In this document: piece after piece, positions 8,590 through 18,258 of the stretch | Layout: every line of letters begins with the position of its first letter | Position numbering within the stretch: the stretch's first letter is position 1 | DNA from: CAVPHV01 sp963704825 | Lineage (GTDB): Bacteria > Actinomycetota > Acidimicrobiia > Spongiisociales > UBA5794 | NCBI GenBank assembly: GCA_963704825.1 | Contig: CAVPHV010000012.1 | Location: forward strand, 1 to 64,000 | Direction: 5' to 3' | DNA: 64,000 nt | Position numbers and translations under genes: made by a program | Notes under the pieces: model-generated | Seen by the model: the letters and a program-made list of their open reading frames with translations, nothing else | Told to the model about the DNA's origin: nothing | The model's database searches: none

Positions 8590-8616
8590 AAGGCTGATCG
8601 AGCCAAGCCGCCGGCA

Positions 8617-10428
8617 TCAGACCATCGTCGACTTGTCCCCCCACAGCCGCACTCCCAGACCCGACGCTCGCTGGACCGACCGAACTACGGCGCTGCGAAC
8701 CACGTCCTCGCTGCCGACCACGCGGACTCGTTTCCGCGCCCTCGTCACCGCCGTGTACAACAACTCCCGTGTCAGCAGCCTCGACGACTCCCCCGGCAGG
8801 ACCACGACGACCTCGTCGAATTGGGAGCCCTGGCTCTTGTGGATCGTCATGGCGTGCACCGTGGCGTGTTCGCCCAGGTGGCTCGGCGGGAACGCCCTTC
8901 CGCCGTCACGGTCGAAGAGGACCCGCAGGCCGTCGTCGGTCTCCACGCACACCCCGATGTCCCCGTTGTACAGGTCCAGGCCGTAGTCGTTCCTCGTGAT
9001 CATCACCGGCCGGCCCGGGTACCACTCCCCGCCCCAGCGCAGCCCCGTGAACCGCTCGTCCAACGCCCGCTCGATCTCCCGGCCCCAGCCCGACACCCCG
9101 TCCGGGCCGTTCCGCCGCGCACACAGCACCGCCAGCTCCTTCAGCGCCGCCAGCGCTTCCTCGCCCCTGCCCGCGCCGGCCAGCTCCACCATCCGCACCC
9201 GCCGTGCCGCCACCGCGTCCCACAGCTCCGCGAACGCCCGCCCGCTGCGATCCTTCAACCAGCGCACCTGCTCCCCACCTGCGTCCAAGAGCTCCACCGC
9301 GGCGTCCTCGTCACCCATCCGGACCGCCTCGGCGAAGTCCGCAATCGCACTGTCCTCCTCGAACCGGAACACCCGCTCCAACACCACCACATGATCCGCG
9401 ATCGGGGCATCCCCGCCCTCACCCGAACCCACGATGTCCGCCAGCACCGTGCCCGCCTCAATCGACTCCAACTGGAACGGGTCCCCCACCAGCACCACCG
9501 CCGCATCGTCCCGCACCGCCGCCAGCAGCTTTGCCGCCATCGGCAACGAGACCATCGACATCTCATCCACGATCACCACATCATGCGGCAGCCGGTTCTT
9601 CCCATGGTGGGCGAACCTCCCCCGGTCCCAGCTCCACCCCAGCAACCGATGGATCGTGCTCGGCTCCACCTTGGCCAGCGCTTCGCTCACCCGGTCATCA
9701 TCCAGCTCCGCCGCCATCGCCCCGATCGCTTCACCGAGCCGGGCCGCCGCTTTGCCGGTCGGGGCGCACAACGCCACCGTCGGGAAGTCGCCCTCGCTCG
9801 CCGCCAACGCAGCCAGCGCCGCCGCAATCGTGTGCGTCTTGCCGGTCCCCGGGCCACCCGCGATCACCGCCACGTTCCCCGTCAACGCCAACACCGCCGC
9901 CTCGTGCTGGCGGGTCCCCTGATCCAGCAGCTCCCCCAGCATCCGCTCCGCCGCCGGGGCCAGCGGGCGGCGCTCCTCTGAGCCGCGGACCGAGATCATC
10001 GCCGCCACCTGCTCCTCATACCGGAAGTAGCGCTCCAGGTAGAGCCGGCCGTCCTCGTGCACCAGCGGCTCGTCGCCGGACCCGTCGCCGACCAGCACGC
10101 TCGCCTCGACCGCCGCCAACCACTCCCCTGTCTCCGGCCACGGCAGCTGCTCGATCTCGGCGGGGTCCTGGCCATCGACCACCACAGCCTCGCGCACCGC
10201 ATCCAACCTGATGCAGACGTGGCCGAACCTCGTACCGCGCACCGTCAGCGCCGCCGCCAGCAGCACCGCCGGGTCGTCCTCGCCGAGCAGCCTGCCGATC
10301 GTCTTGGCCGCCTCTACATCGAGCGGGTTGAGCACCCCGGCGTCGTTGAACGCCGCCAGCAGCCCGCCGGTACCCACCACGACCCAGGGACGCTCCGTCG
10401 CCAACGCCACCCGATCATGCAGCGTCAT
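8617..10428 (-). CDS. recD: exodeoxyribonuclease V alpha subunit RecD
   Basis: 603 aa SF1B helicase. Walker A is VIAGGPGTGKTHTIAAAL (~189-206), Walker B HDVVIVDEMSMVSLPM, followed by AVVLVGDPFQLESIEAG and the C-terminal VHAMTIHKSQGSQFDEVVVV with LLYTAVTRARKRV (motifs V-VI). An N-terminal RecC-interacting region (1-150) precedes. RecD is the fast 5'-3' motor of the RecBCD end-processing nuclease. It is the last gene of recC-recB-recD; its ATG overlaps the recB stop (ATGA). Length is usual for the family. Confidence 0.95.
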   Translation of the reverse strand: MTLHDRVALATERPWVVVGTGGLLAAFNDAGVLNPLDVEAAKTIGRLLGEDDPAVLLAAALTVRGTRFGHVCIRLDAVREAVVVDGQDPAEIEQLPWPETGEWLAAVEASVLVGDGSGDEPLVHEDGRLYLERYFRYEEQVAAMISVRGSEERRPLAPAAERMLGELLDQGTRQHEAAVLALTGNVAVIAGGPGTGKTHTIAAALAALAASEGDFPTVALCAPTGKAAARLGEAIGAMAAELDDDRVSEALAKVEPSTIHRLLGWSWDRGRFAHHGKNRLPHDVVIVDEMSMVSLPMAAKLLAAVRDDAAVVLVGDPFQLESIEAGTVLADIVGSGEGGDAPIADHVVVLERVFRFEEDSAIADFAEAVRMGDEDAAVELLDAGGEQVRWLKDRSGRAFAELWDAVAARRVRMVELAGAGRGEEALAALKELAVLCARRNGPDGVSGWGREIERALDERFTGLRWGGEWYPGRPVMITRNDYGLDLYNGDIGVCVETDDGLRVLFDRDGGRAFPPSHLGEHATVHAMTIHKSQGSQFDEVVVVLPGESSRLLTRELLYTAVTRARKRVRVVGSEDVVRSAVVRSVQRASGLGVRLWGDKSTMV

Positions 10429-13400
10429 GGCGTGCCTCCCACGAACAGCTCACTCAGACCCGTGATCATCCCCACCGGGGGCCGCCATCGCGCCACGCCG
10501 CAGCGCTCGCCGTCGACCACCGGGGCATCCGGGCCCGCCATGCCACGCACGAACAGATACATCGCCCCGCCAAGGTGCTGCTGCGGGTCGTAGCCACGCA
10601 GGCGCCACTGCAGGTAGCGGTGCAGCGCCACCTGATACAGCGTCGCCTGCAGCACGTAGTTGCCGTCGATCATCGCCGCCGCCAGCGGCCCCGGCCCGTA
10701 ATCGAGCGGGCTCGGCACCTCGCCGCGCATCGGCAGGGCATTCGACTTGTAGTCCATCACCACGTACCGGTCCCCGTCGGGCAGCGGTACCGCAGCGGTC
10801 AGGTCGATCGCCCCGGTGAGGAACCCACGGAACCGTGACCCCGGCAGGCTCCGCAACGTCTCGGCATACGCCCGGTATGGGTCGTCGGCGGCAAGGTGCT
10901 CCAGCATCACCGTGCCGATGTCCCGCAGCGACACGGTGCCGGCCTCGGTGCGGACCGGCAGCTCGAACACCAATTCGTCGAACACCCGGTGCGGGTCGAG
11001 GTCGCGCAGCCGTGGGGCATCCGGTTCCGGACCGAGCGGAGTCTCCATCGATGCCACCAACCCAGCGACCAGCGTTTCGGGGTCGAAGTCCCAGGTGGCA
11101 TAGGCCAGCTCCGGGGCCAGGGCTTCGCGGATCGCAGCTTCGAGGTCGGGGGCCTCGAACGGGACGTGCTCATACACGTGGTGGACCAGCGTCCCGAAGC
11201 GGGCGCCGCGGGGCAGGTCGGCCATCGGCAGCACGGATTCGCCCACCGGTGCCATCTCTTCGTCGGGCTCGACGGCCAGGCCGGACTCGTCCTCACGGGG
11301 CGGCTGCTCGATCGTCTCGGCGGCGGCGCCGATCGGGTGCTCCGGCGACAGCGACGAGAACGAGGCCCGCCGCCAGTCGTAGTCGAGCCGGCGCTCGAAA
11401 CGGGCCCGCTCCAGCGGCTTCGTCGCCTCAGCGGTCGGGTGGTACTCCACCACCGGCGGCAGCGCGTCGAGCGTCTCCACCGCGATGGCGCCCCCGCCCG
11501 CCGTCACCAGGTCATCCGGGGTGCGGCCGTCCTCAGTGATGAGGCCGTTGAGTTTGGAGATGCCGGTGTTGGCTGAGTTCTCGACCCACCACACCATCAG
11601 GTGATGCTCGGCCCGGGTCAGCGCCACATACAGCAGCCGTCCCTCTTCGGCGGCGTCCTCGGCCGCGGCCACCTTCTGGTGGTCGGCGTAGCCGGGTGCG
11701 TCCTTGCCGCCGACGTCGATCAGCCGCTCCCGGGGCACCCCCTCGTCACCGTGGAAGACCGGAACCGGCGGCCTCCAGGTCGACACATCCCACAGGTACG
11801 GGACCAGCACCACCGGCCACTGCAGGCCCTTGGCGCCGTGGATGGTCTGCACCTGAACCGCATCGGCGTCGGTCTCCAAACGGCGCTGGCGGGACTCGGC
11901 CTCCTCGATGTTGGCCTCGTCGCGCTGGGCGGCCTCGGCCATGGTGGTCTCGAGCCAGCCGACCAGCGACCCGAGACGGCCCTTGCGCCACACCACGTGC
12001 ATCTCCTCGGCGAGGTGGGTGAGATCGGTCATGGTCCGCTCCCCGTCGTCGAGCGCCAGCACCCGAGCAGACAGGCCGGTGCTGCGCTGCACGGCGGAGA
12101 GCAGCGCCGGGACCCCTTCGGTGACGAGGGTCTCCCGCCACTCCTGCATCCGGCGCTGCAGGGCGAGCGCCTCCTCATCGGTGAGCGCCGCAATCCGCTG
12201 AGGTGAGTAGCCCATCAGCAGCGAGCTGGCGGCGAGACGCACCAGGGTGAGCCGCTCCGGGCTCTCGACCCCGTGGAGGAAGCGGCGCCACTCCTCGGCA
12301 GCCGCCGAGGCGAACACCCCGCCGGTGCGGGCCGCCACCGAAGGCACGCAACGGGCGGTCAGCTCGGCCCGCACCATGTCAACCTGCTTGCGGGTGCGGC
12401 ACAGCACGGAGATCTGGTCGGGTCGCAGCGGCTTCGGGCCGTCGGCGCTGTCGATCGTCACCTTCGAGGTGAGCAGCCGCACGATCTGGGATGCGACGTC
12501 GGCGGCGACGGCACGCCGAGCGGGATCGACGAGGAAGAACCCGTCCCGCCGGGTTGGGATCTCGATGTCGGGACCGAAGCGGCGGATCACCAGCGGCGGG
12601 CCGGCGCCGTGGATGCGGGCTGCCTGGTGGTCGGGGGCGGGCCGGACCGAGTGGTACTCGATGCGGTCGTCGCCGAACGTGGCGCCGGCGAAGAGCACAT
12701 CGAGCGCGGCGATGAGCGGGCCGTCGCTGCGCCAGTTCGTCTCGAGGGTGCGCAGCGCATCGGCCCCGTCGAGTGCCGCCAGGTACGACTCGACGTCGGC
12801 GCCTCGGAAGCTGTAGATCGACTGCTTCGGGTCGCCGATCACCACGAGCCGAGGCCCGTCGCGGTGAGCATTGTTGCGACGGGTTCCGTCGAACACGGAT
12901 CGGATGACCTGCCACTGGATCGGGTCGGTGTCCTGGGATTCGTCGACGAGCGCCACCGAATAGCGGCGGGCCAGCAGCTCCCGGGCGTCAGTCCCCACCT
13001 CGCGGTCGGCCAGGGTGTCGCGCACCTCGACCAGTCCGTCGTCGTACGTGACGAGGCCGGCGGCTCGCATCCGCCGGGCGACTTCGTCCCGCATCCCATG
13101 GGCCAGCTCGACCCGGGCCCGGGCCTGCCCGTCGACCTCGTCGGCATTCGGCACGATGCGGGCGTCGGGGGTGCCGACCACGGTGCGGCCGATCTCGATG
13201 ACGTCCTTCGATGCCAACGGCTCCTCCCCGCCGTTGGCGGCGTAGCGGCCGACGATGAGGTCGCTGGCCGTTTGGGCGAGCAGCAGCTCGTCGGGTTCCC
13301 CGGGTTCTAGCTCGTGCGAGAGTCGGGCCCGCAGCCCGAGTTGGCCGAGCAGGCGCTGGGCGAAGCCGTGGATGGTGAAGATCTGGGCCCGGTCGAAGTG

Positions 13401-13754
13401 GGTCAACGCCTCGCGGATCCGGGTCGCCGCCAGCTCCCGATCCCCGCCGAGCAGCACGGCCAGATGTCGGTCGTTCGAGTCGAGTTCGGCTCCGCCGAAC
13501 TCGGTCGTCGGGCCTCCCTCGAACGCCCGCAGGGTGGCGACGAGACGTTTGCGAACCCGGGAGCGCAGCTCGGCGGTGGCGGCCCGGGTGAAGGTGACGA
13601 CGAGGATCTCGTCGAGGGGCACTCCCTCGTCGGCGATGAGGCGGGTGACCAGCGCCGAGATGGTGAACGTCTTGCCGGTGCCGGCACTGGCCTCGATGAC
13701 GGTGCGGCCGGTACTCAAGGGCTCCTGTGGATCGAACGGGGAGACGGCGGTCAC
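10425..13754 (-). CDS. recB: exodeoxyribonuclease V beta subunit RecB
   Basis: 1109 aa UvrD-type helicase plus nuclease. Motif I VIEASAGTGKTFTISALVTR (~19-38), motif II VALVDESQDTDPIQWQVIRS, motif III LVVIGDPKQSIYSFRGADV, motif V VQTIHGAKGLQWPVVLVPYL, motif VI GRLLYVALTRAEHHLMVWW. The C-terminal RecB-type nuclease domain keeps GARFGTLVHHVYEHV, GAIDLTA and RYVVMDYKSN (catalytic Asp and Lys). It unwinds 3'-5' and carries the single nuclease centre of RecBCD. GTG start overlaps the recC stop (GTGA); its own stop overlaps recD. Expected to process double-strand breaks and degrade linear phage DNA. Confidence 0.95.
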   Translation of the reverse strand: MTAVSPFDPQEPLSTGRTVIEASAGTGKTFTISALVTRLIADEGVPLDEILVVTFTRAATAELRSRVRKRLVATLRAFEGGPTTEFGGAELDSNDRHLAVLLGGDRELAATRIREALTHFDRAQIFTIHGFAQRLLGQLGLRARLSHELEPGEPDELLLAQTASDLIVGRYAANGGEEPLASKDVIEIGRTVVGTPDARIVPNADEVDGQARARVELAHGMRDEVARRMRAAGLVTYDDGLVEVRDTLADREVGTDARELLARRYSVALVDESQDTDPIQWQVIRSVFDGTRRNNAHRDGPRLVVIGDPKQSIYSFRGADVESYLAALDGADALRTLETNWRSDGPLIAALDVLFAGATFGDDRIEYHSVRPAPDHQAARIHGAGPPLVIRRFGPDIEIPTRRDGFFLVDPARRAVAADVASQIVRLLTSKVTIDSADGPKPLRPDQISVLCRTRKQVDMVRAELTARCVPSVAARTGGVFASAAAEEWRRFLHGVESPERLTLVRLAASSLLMGYSPQRIAALTDEEALALQRRMQEWRETLVTEGVPALLSAVQRSTGLSARVLALDDGERTMTDLTHLAEEMHVVWRKGRLGSLVGWLETTMAEAAQRDEANIEEAESRQRRLETDADAVQVQTIHGAKGLQWPVVLVPYLWDVSTWRPPVPVFHGDEGVPRERLIDVGGKDAPGYADHQKVAAAEDAAEEGRLLYVALTRAEHHLMVWWVENSANTGISKLNGLITEDGRTPDDLVTAGGGAIAVETLDALPPVVEYHPTAEATKPLERARFERRLDYDWRRASFSSLSPEHPIGAAAETIEQPPREDESGLAVEPDEEMAPVGESVLPMADLPRGARFGTLVHHVYEHVPFEAPDLEAAIREALAPELAYATWDFDPETLVAGLVASMETPLGPEPDAPRLRDLDPHRVFDELVFELPVRTEAGTVSLRDIGTVMLEHLAADDPYRAYAETLRSLPGSRFRGFLTGAIDLTAAVPLPDGDRYVVMDYKSNALPMRGEVPSPLDYGPGPLAAAMIDGNYVLQATLYQVALHRYLQWRLRGYDPQQHLGGAMYLFVRGMAGPDAPVVDGERCGVARWRPPVGMITGLSELFVGGTP

Positions 13755-16700
13755 AGCTTCTTCTCCCGGGACAGCGGGATGATCGGGGCCCAGAGCCGTT
13801 TGGCGTAGTCGGCGAACCCGGAGCGGAGCAGTGCCCGCATCTCCCCCAAGTCGGCGAGCAGAAGTTGATGGGCCGGGTCCTTTGCCTCCGGGCTGAACTT
13901 GTCGTTCTCCCAGGCGTCCCGGGTGGTGCCCCAGGCCTTACCGCGGTCCGACCCGACGTAGCGTTGCCAGCTGTACGACGATTCGCACGGCATCGGAAGG
14001 GGTGCCCGGTGGCCCTCGACAAAGAGGGCGACCAACTCGGCCAGCATCGCTTCGGCCTCGGCCCGGCGCTCCTGCGGCGACTCACCAATCGGCCCGATCG
14101 TGACCGCAACGTGGCCCCGGCCGCCGGCGTAGCGGCCCAGCACGAACGACTCCCAGGCCACCTCGGGCTCGAGAGCGCTCATGAACACGAGTTCGGCGAA
14201 CGCCCGCAGCCGGTGCTTGCCCTTGACCCGCGATGCCGTCACCCGGGCGAGGTGGGCCCGGTCGGGATCGGCCAGCACGGTACCTTCGACCGTGACGCCG
14301 CCGACCTGCACTTCACCCCGATACGGACGCATCGCCTCACGCTGGTAGCCGCGCTCGACCGCACCGTTCCACAGCTCGGTTGCCGCTTCGACGGCGTCGT
14401 CGAGGTCGTCGTGGCCGAGCGCGCCGGGCGGCAAACCGTCGCCGGCGAGCTCCCGGACAGCAAGGTCCTCGAGGTCGTAGCCGTCGGCGAGACCGTCGAG
14501 CAGACGCTCCTTCAACCCCCAGCGGCTGAGGGCGCCGAGGTCGGCAGGAAGCGTGTCGTCGGGGATCTCGCCCGCCTTGGGGACGGAGAACCCCATCCGG
14601 GCGGTCATGAAACGCTGCACCGGGTGCTGGAGGAAGCGGATCAGGTCCTCGAGGGAGACCACCTCGACCGGCTCCCACTCGGGCCACGGCGGCTCTTGGC
14701 CCGCTGCGGCATCGCGCCGGCGGGCTACCGCCCGAGCCCCAGCCAAAGCGACCGGATCGAAGCCGAACGGGCCGGGAAGATCGAGCTCTCCCGGCGTGAA
14801 ATTGGCCCTGCTGAACGACTGCAAGGGATGGATGGTCTCGACTGCCTCGAGGCCGTCAGCGCCGACCATCGCCTCCACCGTGTCACGCAGCTCGGCGATC
14901 GGGACGGCCGGGGGCAGGTCGCCGTTGGTCAGCTCGTCGCGGCCCGAGTAGGTGATGATGAGGTGGTCGCCGGCCGCCATCACCGCATCGAGCAGAAGCT
15001 GGCGGTCCTGGGTGGCACGGTCGTAGTCGCCCAAGATCTCGTCACCGAGGAGCAGGTCGTCGCCGTCGGTACGGCTGGAGCGAGGGAAGCGGTCGTCGTC
15101 CATCCCGAGCAGGCACACCACCCGGTACGGCACCGACCGCATCGGGACCAGGGTGCAGACGGTGACGTCGCCGGTGCGGAAGTGCAGCGGGCTGGGGCGG
15201 GATTCGGTCCAGCCCGCAACGGCGCGGCCGGCCTCGGCCAGGCTGAGGACCGGGTCGGGGGCGCCGTCCACCGGATCGGGGAAGGTCTCAGCTAGCAGCC
15301 GTTCGAGTTGGCCGAGCTGCCACTCGTCATCCCAGCCGGGTTTTGCCAGCAGCCGCACACCGGCGGCGATGGCCCGACCCCACTGCGAGGCCGGCAGCGG
15401 TGTAGCGAGCATCTCACGGATGGCGACGATGCGGTCGACGATGGCGGCGAGCAGCCCCACCGGCGTGGCCTCTTGGCCTTCGACCCCATCGAGCGGGGCC
15501 GTGCCCGCCACCACCAGGACCGGATCGTCCTCGTAGAAGACCCCGGCGAGCGCCCGATCGAGGCCGCGGCGCCAAGTGCGCTCGTCGTTGGAGCCGGCCC
15601 GCCACCCCTCACGGTCGGCGGCGTCGAGCCCCCAGCTGATCTCGGCATCGTCGATGAGGCTGACGATGGAAGCGGCGGTGTCGAGGTCGAATCCGAAGCG
15701 CTGCTGCACCACGGGTCGGGTCACCAGCTCGCGTAGCCGCCCCGCCTCGAGGCGGGAGGCAGCGAGGTCGAGCACGGTGGCGGCGAAGCGAACCAGTGGG
15801 TTGACCGCTGCCGGGGAACGGTCGGCGATCCGCAGCCGCAGGTCGGGCAACCCGCCGTCGTCGTCCTGATTGACTGGGAAGGCGGCCTCGAGCAGCGGGG
15901 CGAACGTGGCGAGGTCCGGCGTCATGATGACGATGTCGCGCGGTTCCAGCGTCTGGTCGGCGGCAAGGACATGGAGGATGGCGTCGCGGGTGACCTCGAC
16001 CTGGCGGCGGGCCCCGTGGGTGACGTGGATCTGGATGGAGCGGTCCGTGCCCGCGATGACCTGGGCGGCGAGGGCGGGCGCAGGAGGGGCAGCCTCTGCG
16101 TTGGGTGGGGCACTGCCGGCCGCGGTGGTTTCCGCGTCTGCTGCGAGGGGCAGCAGTTCCATCTGCTGTGCGCCCTCCGTCTCCCGCCTGCGGCCGGAGC
16201 CACCTTCAACGCTGGTGGCGAGGGAAGGCGCCGGGGGCGAGAGGGGGCGGTTGGTGCGGATGTCGTGTTGGAGTTGGGTGAGCAGGGTCGCCGGATCGGT
16301 CTCGGGGAAGTTGAGGGCACTGCCGGTGAGTCCGGCGGCGGCGAGGACCAGCTGCAGCTCTCGGGCGTCTCGACCCCAGGAGGTGAGCAGCGGGTGGTGG
16401 GCGAAGTCGGAGGTGGAATCGGTGTCACGGGCGGACGGCACCGGGGGCACGTCACCCGCCACCGCTTCCCATAGGGCCGGCGATGGGTGGAGCACGTAGA
16501 GGTCGACCTCGCGCTGGTCGCCCAGAGCAGAGAGCACTTGGAGGTCGAGCGGGTCGGTGGCGGTCAGTCCGTAGATACTGAGCCGGTCGGGCAGATCGAG
16601 GCTGACTGCACCTGTGCGGATCGAATCGAGACCGGCGGGGAGCAGTTCGGCGAGGGCGGGGATGCCGATCTGGTCGCGCACCAGCCGCCACAGCCGGGGC

Positions 16701-17272
16701 TGCCAAGCGTCACCGCCGGGAACCGGGTCGCCGTCGGGTCCGGTGCTGTCGCCCGCCACCCAAGAACGAATCATCTCGGGGCGGCGCCGGGCGTAGGCGG
16801 AGAAGAGGCCGGCGATCTTGGTGGCGGCCGTGATCCGGTTCGGTCCCGGGGTGCCGTCGGCGGTTGTGAGGTAACGCTCGATCAGCCGCATCCAAGGTTC
16901 GGAGGAGTGGACGTCGACGGCGCCGAGCACATGGGCAATCAGATCGGGGCCCTGCCAGGCGTCGACCGAGGCGGCAACTTGGGGGACGGCAAGGAGAACC
17001 TCACGCACCAGCCGCCATGGTGAAGGGAAGTCGATGTTGGCGGCGATGCCGTCGCCGACGCCGCGGGCGGCGAGCCCCGCGGCGATCTGCTGGGTCAGCC
17101 AGCGTTCGATCCCCCGGGTCGGCACCGCAATCAATTCGGGGGCAAATGGGTCCTCGGGCGGATCCGCGAGTTGATCGACGAGCAACGCAACCAGGGCGTC
17201 CGGATGCGGCGCAACGTGGACCTTCAACGCCACTTGGCCACCCCTGAGCTCCGCATCGTCCTCACGCGCCAC
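13751..17272 (-). CDS. recC: exodeoxyribonuclease V gamma subunit RecC
   Basis: 1173 aa. ELIAVPTRGIERWLTQQIAA near the N-terminus, IQIHVTHGARRQVEVTRDAI, EPRDIVIMTPDLATFAPLLE and VCLLGMDDDRFPRSSR are RecC hallmarks: a dead helicase fold that recognises Chi and splits the strands. GTG 17272 is the longest start; GTG 17233 (MALKVHVAPHPDALV) aligns better with the usual RecC N-terminus. Between ~residues 335 and 400 there is a long Pro/Ala/Glu-rich spacer (PAPSLATSVEGGSGRRRETE, then PNAEAAPPAPALAA) that contains a dispersed GC-palindromic element (16186-16204). First gene of recCBD. Confidence 0.93.
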   Translation of the reverse strand: MAREDDAELRGGQVALKVHVAPHPDALVALLVDQLADPPEDPFAPELIAVPTRGIERWLTQQIAAGLAARGVGDGIAANIDFPSPWRLVREVLLAVPQVAASVDAWQGPDLIAHVLGAVDVHSSEPWMRLIERYLTTADGTPGPNRITAATKIAGLFSAYARRRPEMIRSWVAGDSTGPDGDPVPGGDAWQPRLWRLVRDQIGIPALAELLPAGLDSIRTGAVSLDLPDRLSIYGLTATDPLDLQVLSALGDQREVDLYVLHPSPALWEAVAGDVPPVPSARDTDSTSDFAHHPLLTSWGRDARELQLVLAAAGLTGSALNFPETDPATLLTQLQHDIRTNRPLSPPAPSLATSVEGGSGRRRETEGAQQMELLPLAADAETTAAGSAPPNAEAAPPAPALAAQVIAGTDRSIQIHVTHGARRQVEVTRDAILHVLAADQTLEPRDIVIMTPDLATFAPLLEAAFPVNQDDDGGLPDLRLRIADRSPAAVNPLVRFAATVLDLAASRLEAGRLRELVTRPVVQQRFGFDLDTAASIVSLIDDAEISWGLDAADREGWRAGSNDERTWRRGLDRALAGVFYEDDPVLVVAGTAPLDGVEGQEATPVGLLAAIVDRIVAIREMLATPLPASQWGRAIAAGVRLLAKPGWDDEWQLGQLERLLAETFPDPVDGAPDPVLSLAEAGRAVAGWTESRPSPLHFRTGDVTVCTLVPMRSVPYRVVCLLGMDDDRFPRSSRTDGDDLLLGDEILGDYDRATQDRQLLLDAVMAAGDHLIITYSGRDELTNGDLPPAVPIAELRDTVEAMVGADGLEAVETIHPLQSFSRANFTPGELDLPGPFGFDPVALAGARAVARRRDAAAGQEPPWPEWEPVEVVSLEDLIRFLQHPVQRFMTARMGFSVPKAGEIPDDTLPADLGALSRWGLKERLLDGLADGYDLEDLAVRELAGDGLPPGALGHDDLDDAVEAATELWNGAVERGYQREAMRPYRGEVQVGGVTVEGTVLADPDRAHLARVTASRVKGKHRLRAFAELVFMSALEPEVAWESFVLGRYAGGRGHVAVTIGPIGESPQERRAEAEAMLAELVALFVEGHRAPLPMPCESSYSWQRYVGSDRGKAWGTTRDAWENDKFSPEAKDPAHQLLLADLGEMRALLRSGFADYAKRLWAPIIPLSREKKL
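16186..16204. repeat. dispersed GC palindromic element inside recC
   Basis: 19-nt element GCCTGCGGCCGGAGCCACC lies in the in-frame spacer of recC and matches 18 of 19 positions with 51034-51052 at the 5' end of modA. The flanking bases are also similar on the left side. It looks like a small repeat tolerated inside coding sequence. Confidence 0.5.
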
Positions 17273-17348
17273 AACCTATCACTCCGGGGTGACACGCTTG
17301 AGTCGTGCACTCAGAGGTCCTGTCACACGGCCCCGTTACGTTCGAGCC

Positions 17349-17632
17349 ATGAGCAATTCAGTACAACTCATCGCAGGAGAACCATTGGACGTGTTGGCGT
17401 GGGACTCCGTGACATGTCCTACAGACTGGAACCCGGAGGCATGGTTCGGTTTCAACGCAGGTTGAACGACGAAGCCGGCCGCGCCTGGAACCGTGCCATC
17501 GAGCGGACAGCCGACCTCCTGGGACCAGGAGGGAACAACACTCGGCAGCAGCGTCAGGGTGAGGCGTTCGCCCGGTTGCTGCTGCAGGTCTCGAGCAGGC
17601 TCGACGATCTTACGTCAGCGGAACAGGAGTGA
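17349..17632 (+). CDS. possible small gene, two ORFs in different frames
   Basis: ATG 17349 opens a 38-codon ORF (MSNSVQLIAGEPLDVLAWDS... ending at 17465), placed 6 nt after a TACGTT -10 box, the leaderless layout seen elsewhere here. A second frame from ATG 17414 runs 72 codons to 17632 and encodes an amphipathic helical protein (RLNDEAGRAWNRAIERTADL...). The two reads join sensibly (WFGFNAG then LNDEAGRAWNR) if one base were added near 17460, giving a ~95-aa protein. So this is either a small gene with a frameshift or two overlapping small ORFs. No family recognised. Confidence 0.35.
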
Positions 17633-17637
17633 TGTAA
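17608..17637 (+). promoter_or_regulatory. inverted repeat upstream of vapBC-1
   Basis: CTTACGTCA (17608-17616) and TGATGTAAG (17629-17637) form a near-perfect 9-bp inverted repeat (one mismatch) with a 12-nt spacer. A TAAGCT box (17634-17639) ends 8 nt before the GTG start at 17648. It is well placed as the autoregulatory operator of the toxin-antitoxin pair. Confidence 0.45.
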
Positions 17638-17647
17638 GCTCATATCT

Positions 17648-17863
17648 GTGAAACGACTCCAGATCATGATCGACGAGGACCTCGACGAGGCGGTGGGCCG
17701 GATCGCCCGCGAGGAGGGTTCGTCCAAGGCGGCCGTGATCCGACGGGTCCTACGGGAGACACTCGACCCGCTGCCTCCGGCGGGCAGCGATCCCCTATTC
17801 CGACTGATCGGAACCGTCCAGGCCGAGCCGGCCGACGTCGACGATGTGGTGTACGGGCCGTGA
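17648..17863 (+). CDS. ribbon-helix-helix antitoxin (VapB/CopG type), pair 1
   Basis: 71 aa, GTG start. MKRLQIMIDEDLDEAVGRIA then REEGSSKAAVIRRVLRETLD is a textbook CopG/RHH DNA-binding domain (strand, helix, turn, helix). The rest (PLPPAGSDPLFRLIGTVQAE and PADVDDVVYGP) is the typical toxin-contacting tail with the DDVVYG ending often seen on antitoxins paired with PIN toxins. Its TGA overlaps the toxin GTG by 4 bp. Confidence 0.85.
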   Translation: MKRLQIMIDEDLDEAVGRIAREEGSSKAAVIRRVLRETLDPLPPAGSDPLFRLIGTVQAEPADVDDVVYGP

Positions 17864-18258
17864 TCTTCGTCGACACGTCGTTCTTCGTCGCAATGCTCGT
17901 GGTCAAGGATCCTCGCCACCAGGAGGCAATCGAACTCGTCGAGGAGCATGGCGCGGCGGGTTGGCTGACAACCAACCATGTCGTCGGGGAAGCGTGGACC
18001 TATTTGCGACGGCGAGCCGGCCACGGCGCCGCGGTCGCCTTTCTCCACGCAGTCGACTCCTCGCCGCGGGTCCACGTCGGCCACGTCTCAGCAAAGGCGG
18101 AATCGGAAGCCGCATCGTGGCTGCGGCGCCATGATGAACGTGAGTACTCGTTCGTGGACGCGACCAGCTTTGCCACCATGCGACGAGAACGCATCACTTC
18201 CGCCCTCGCCTTCGACGGTGACTTCGCCGCCGCGGGCTACGTCGAATTGCGGCCGTAG
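17860..18258 (+). CDS. vapC: VapC-type PIN-domain ribonuclease toxin, pair 1
   Basis: 132 aa starting at GTG overlapping the antitoxin stop. PIN-fold acidic residues are visible: MIFVDTSFFVAML (Asp5), NHVVGEAWTYL (Glu), SFVDATSFATM (Asp) and FDGDFAAAG (Asp). PIN toxins cut tRNA or rRNA; the specific target is unknown. The stop codon lies in the first unit of a three-fold GGCCGTA tandem repeat (18251-18271), so the C-terminal end may vary between strains. Confidence 0.88.
   Translation: MIFVDTSFFVAMLVVKDPRHQEAIELVEEHGAAGWLTTNHVVGEAWTYLRRRAGHGAAVAFLHAVDSSPRVHVGHVSAKAESEAASWLRRHDEREYSFVDATSFATMRRERITSALAFDGDFAAAGYVELRP

Noticed and set aside
8157..8606. 149-codon minus-strand ORF
   Set aside because: Ser/Thr/Arg-rich composition without recognisable domain; it is antisense to the small membrane ORF and has no ribosome site.
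8821..9981. 386-codon plus-strand ORF across recD
   Set aside because: His/Arg/Pro-rich antisense shadow of recD, caused by high GC at third positions.
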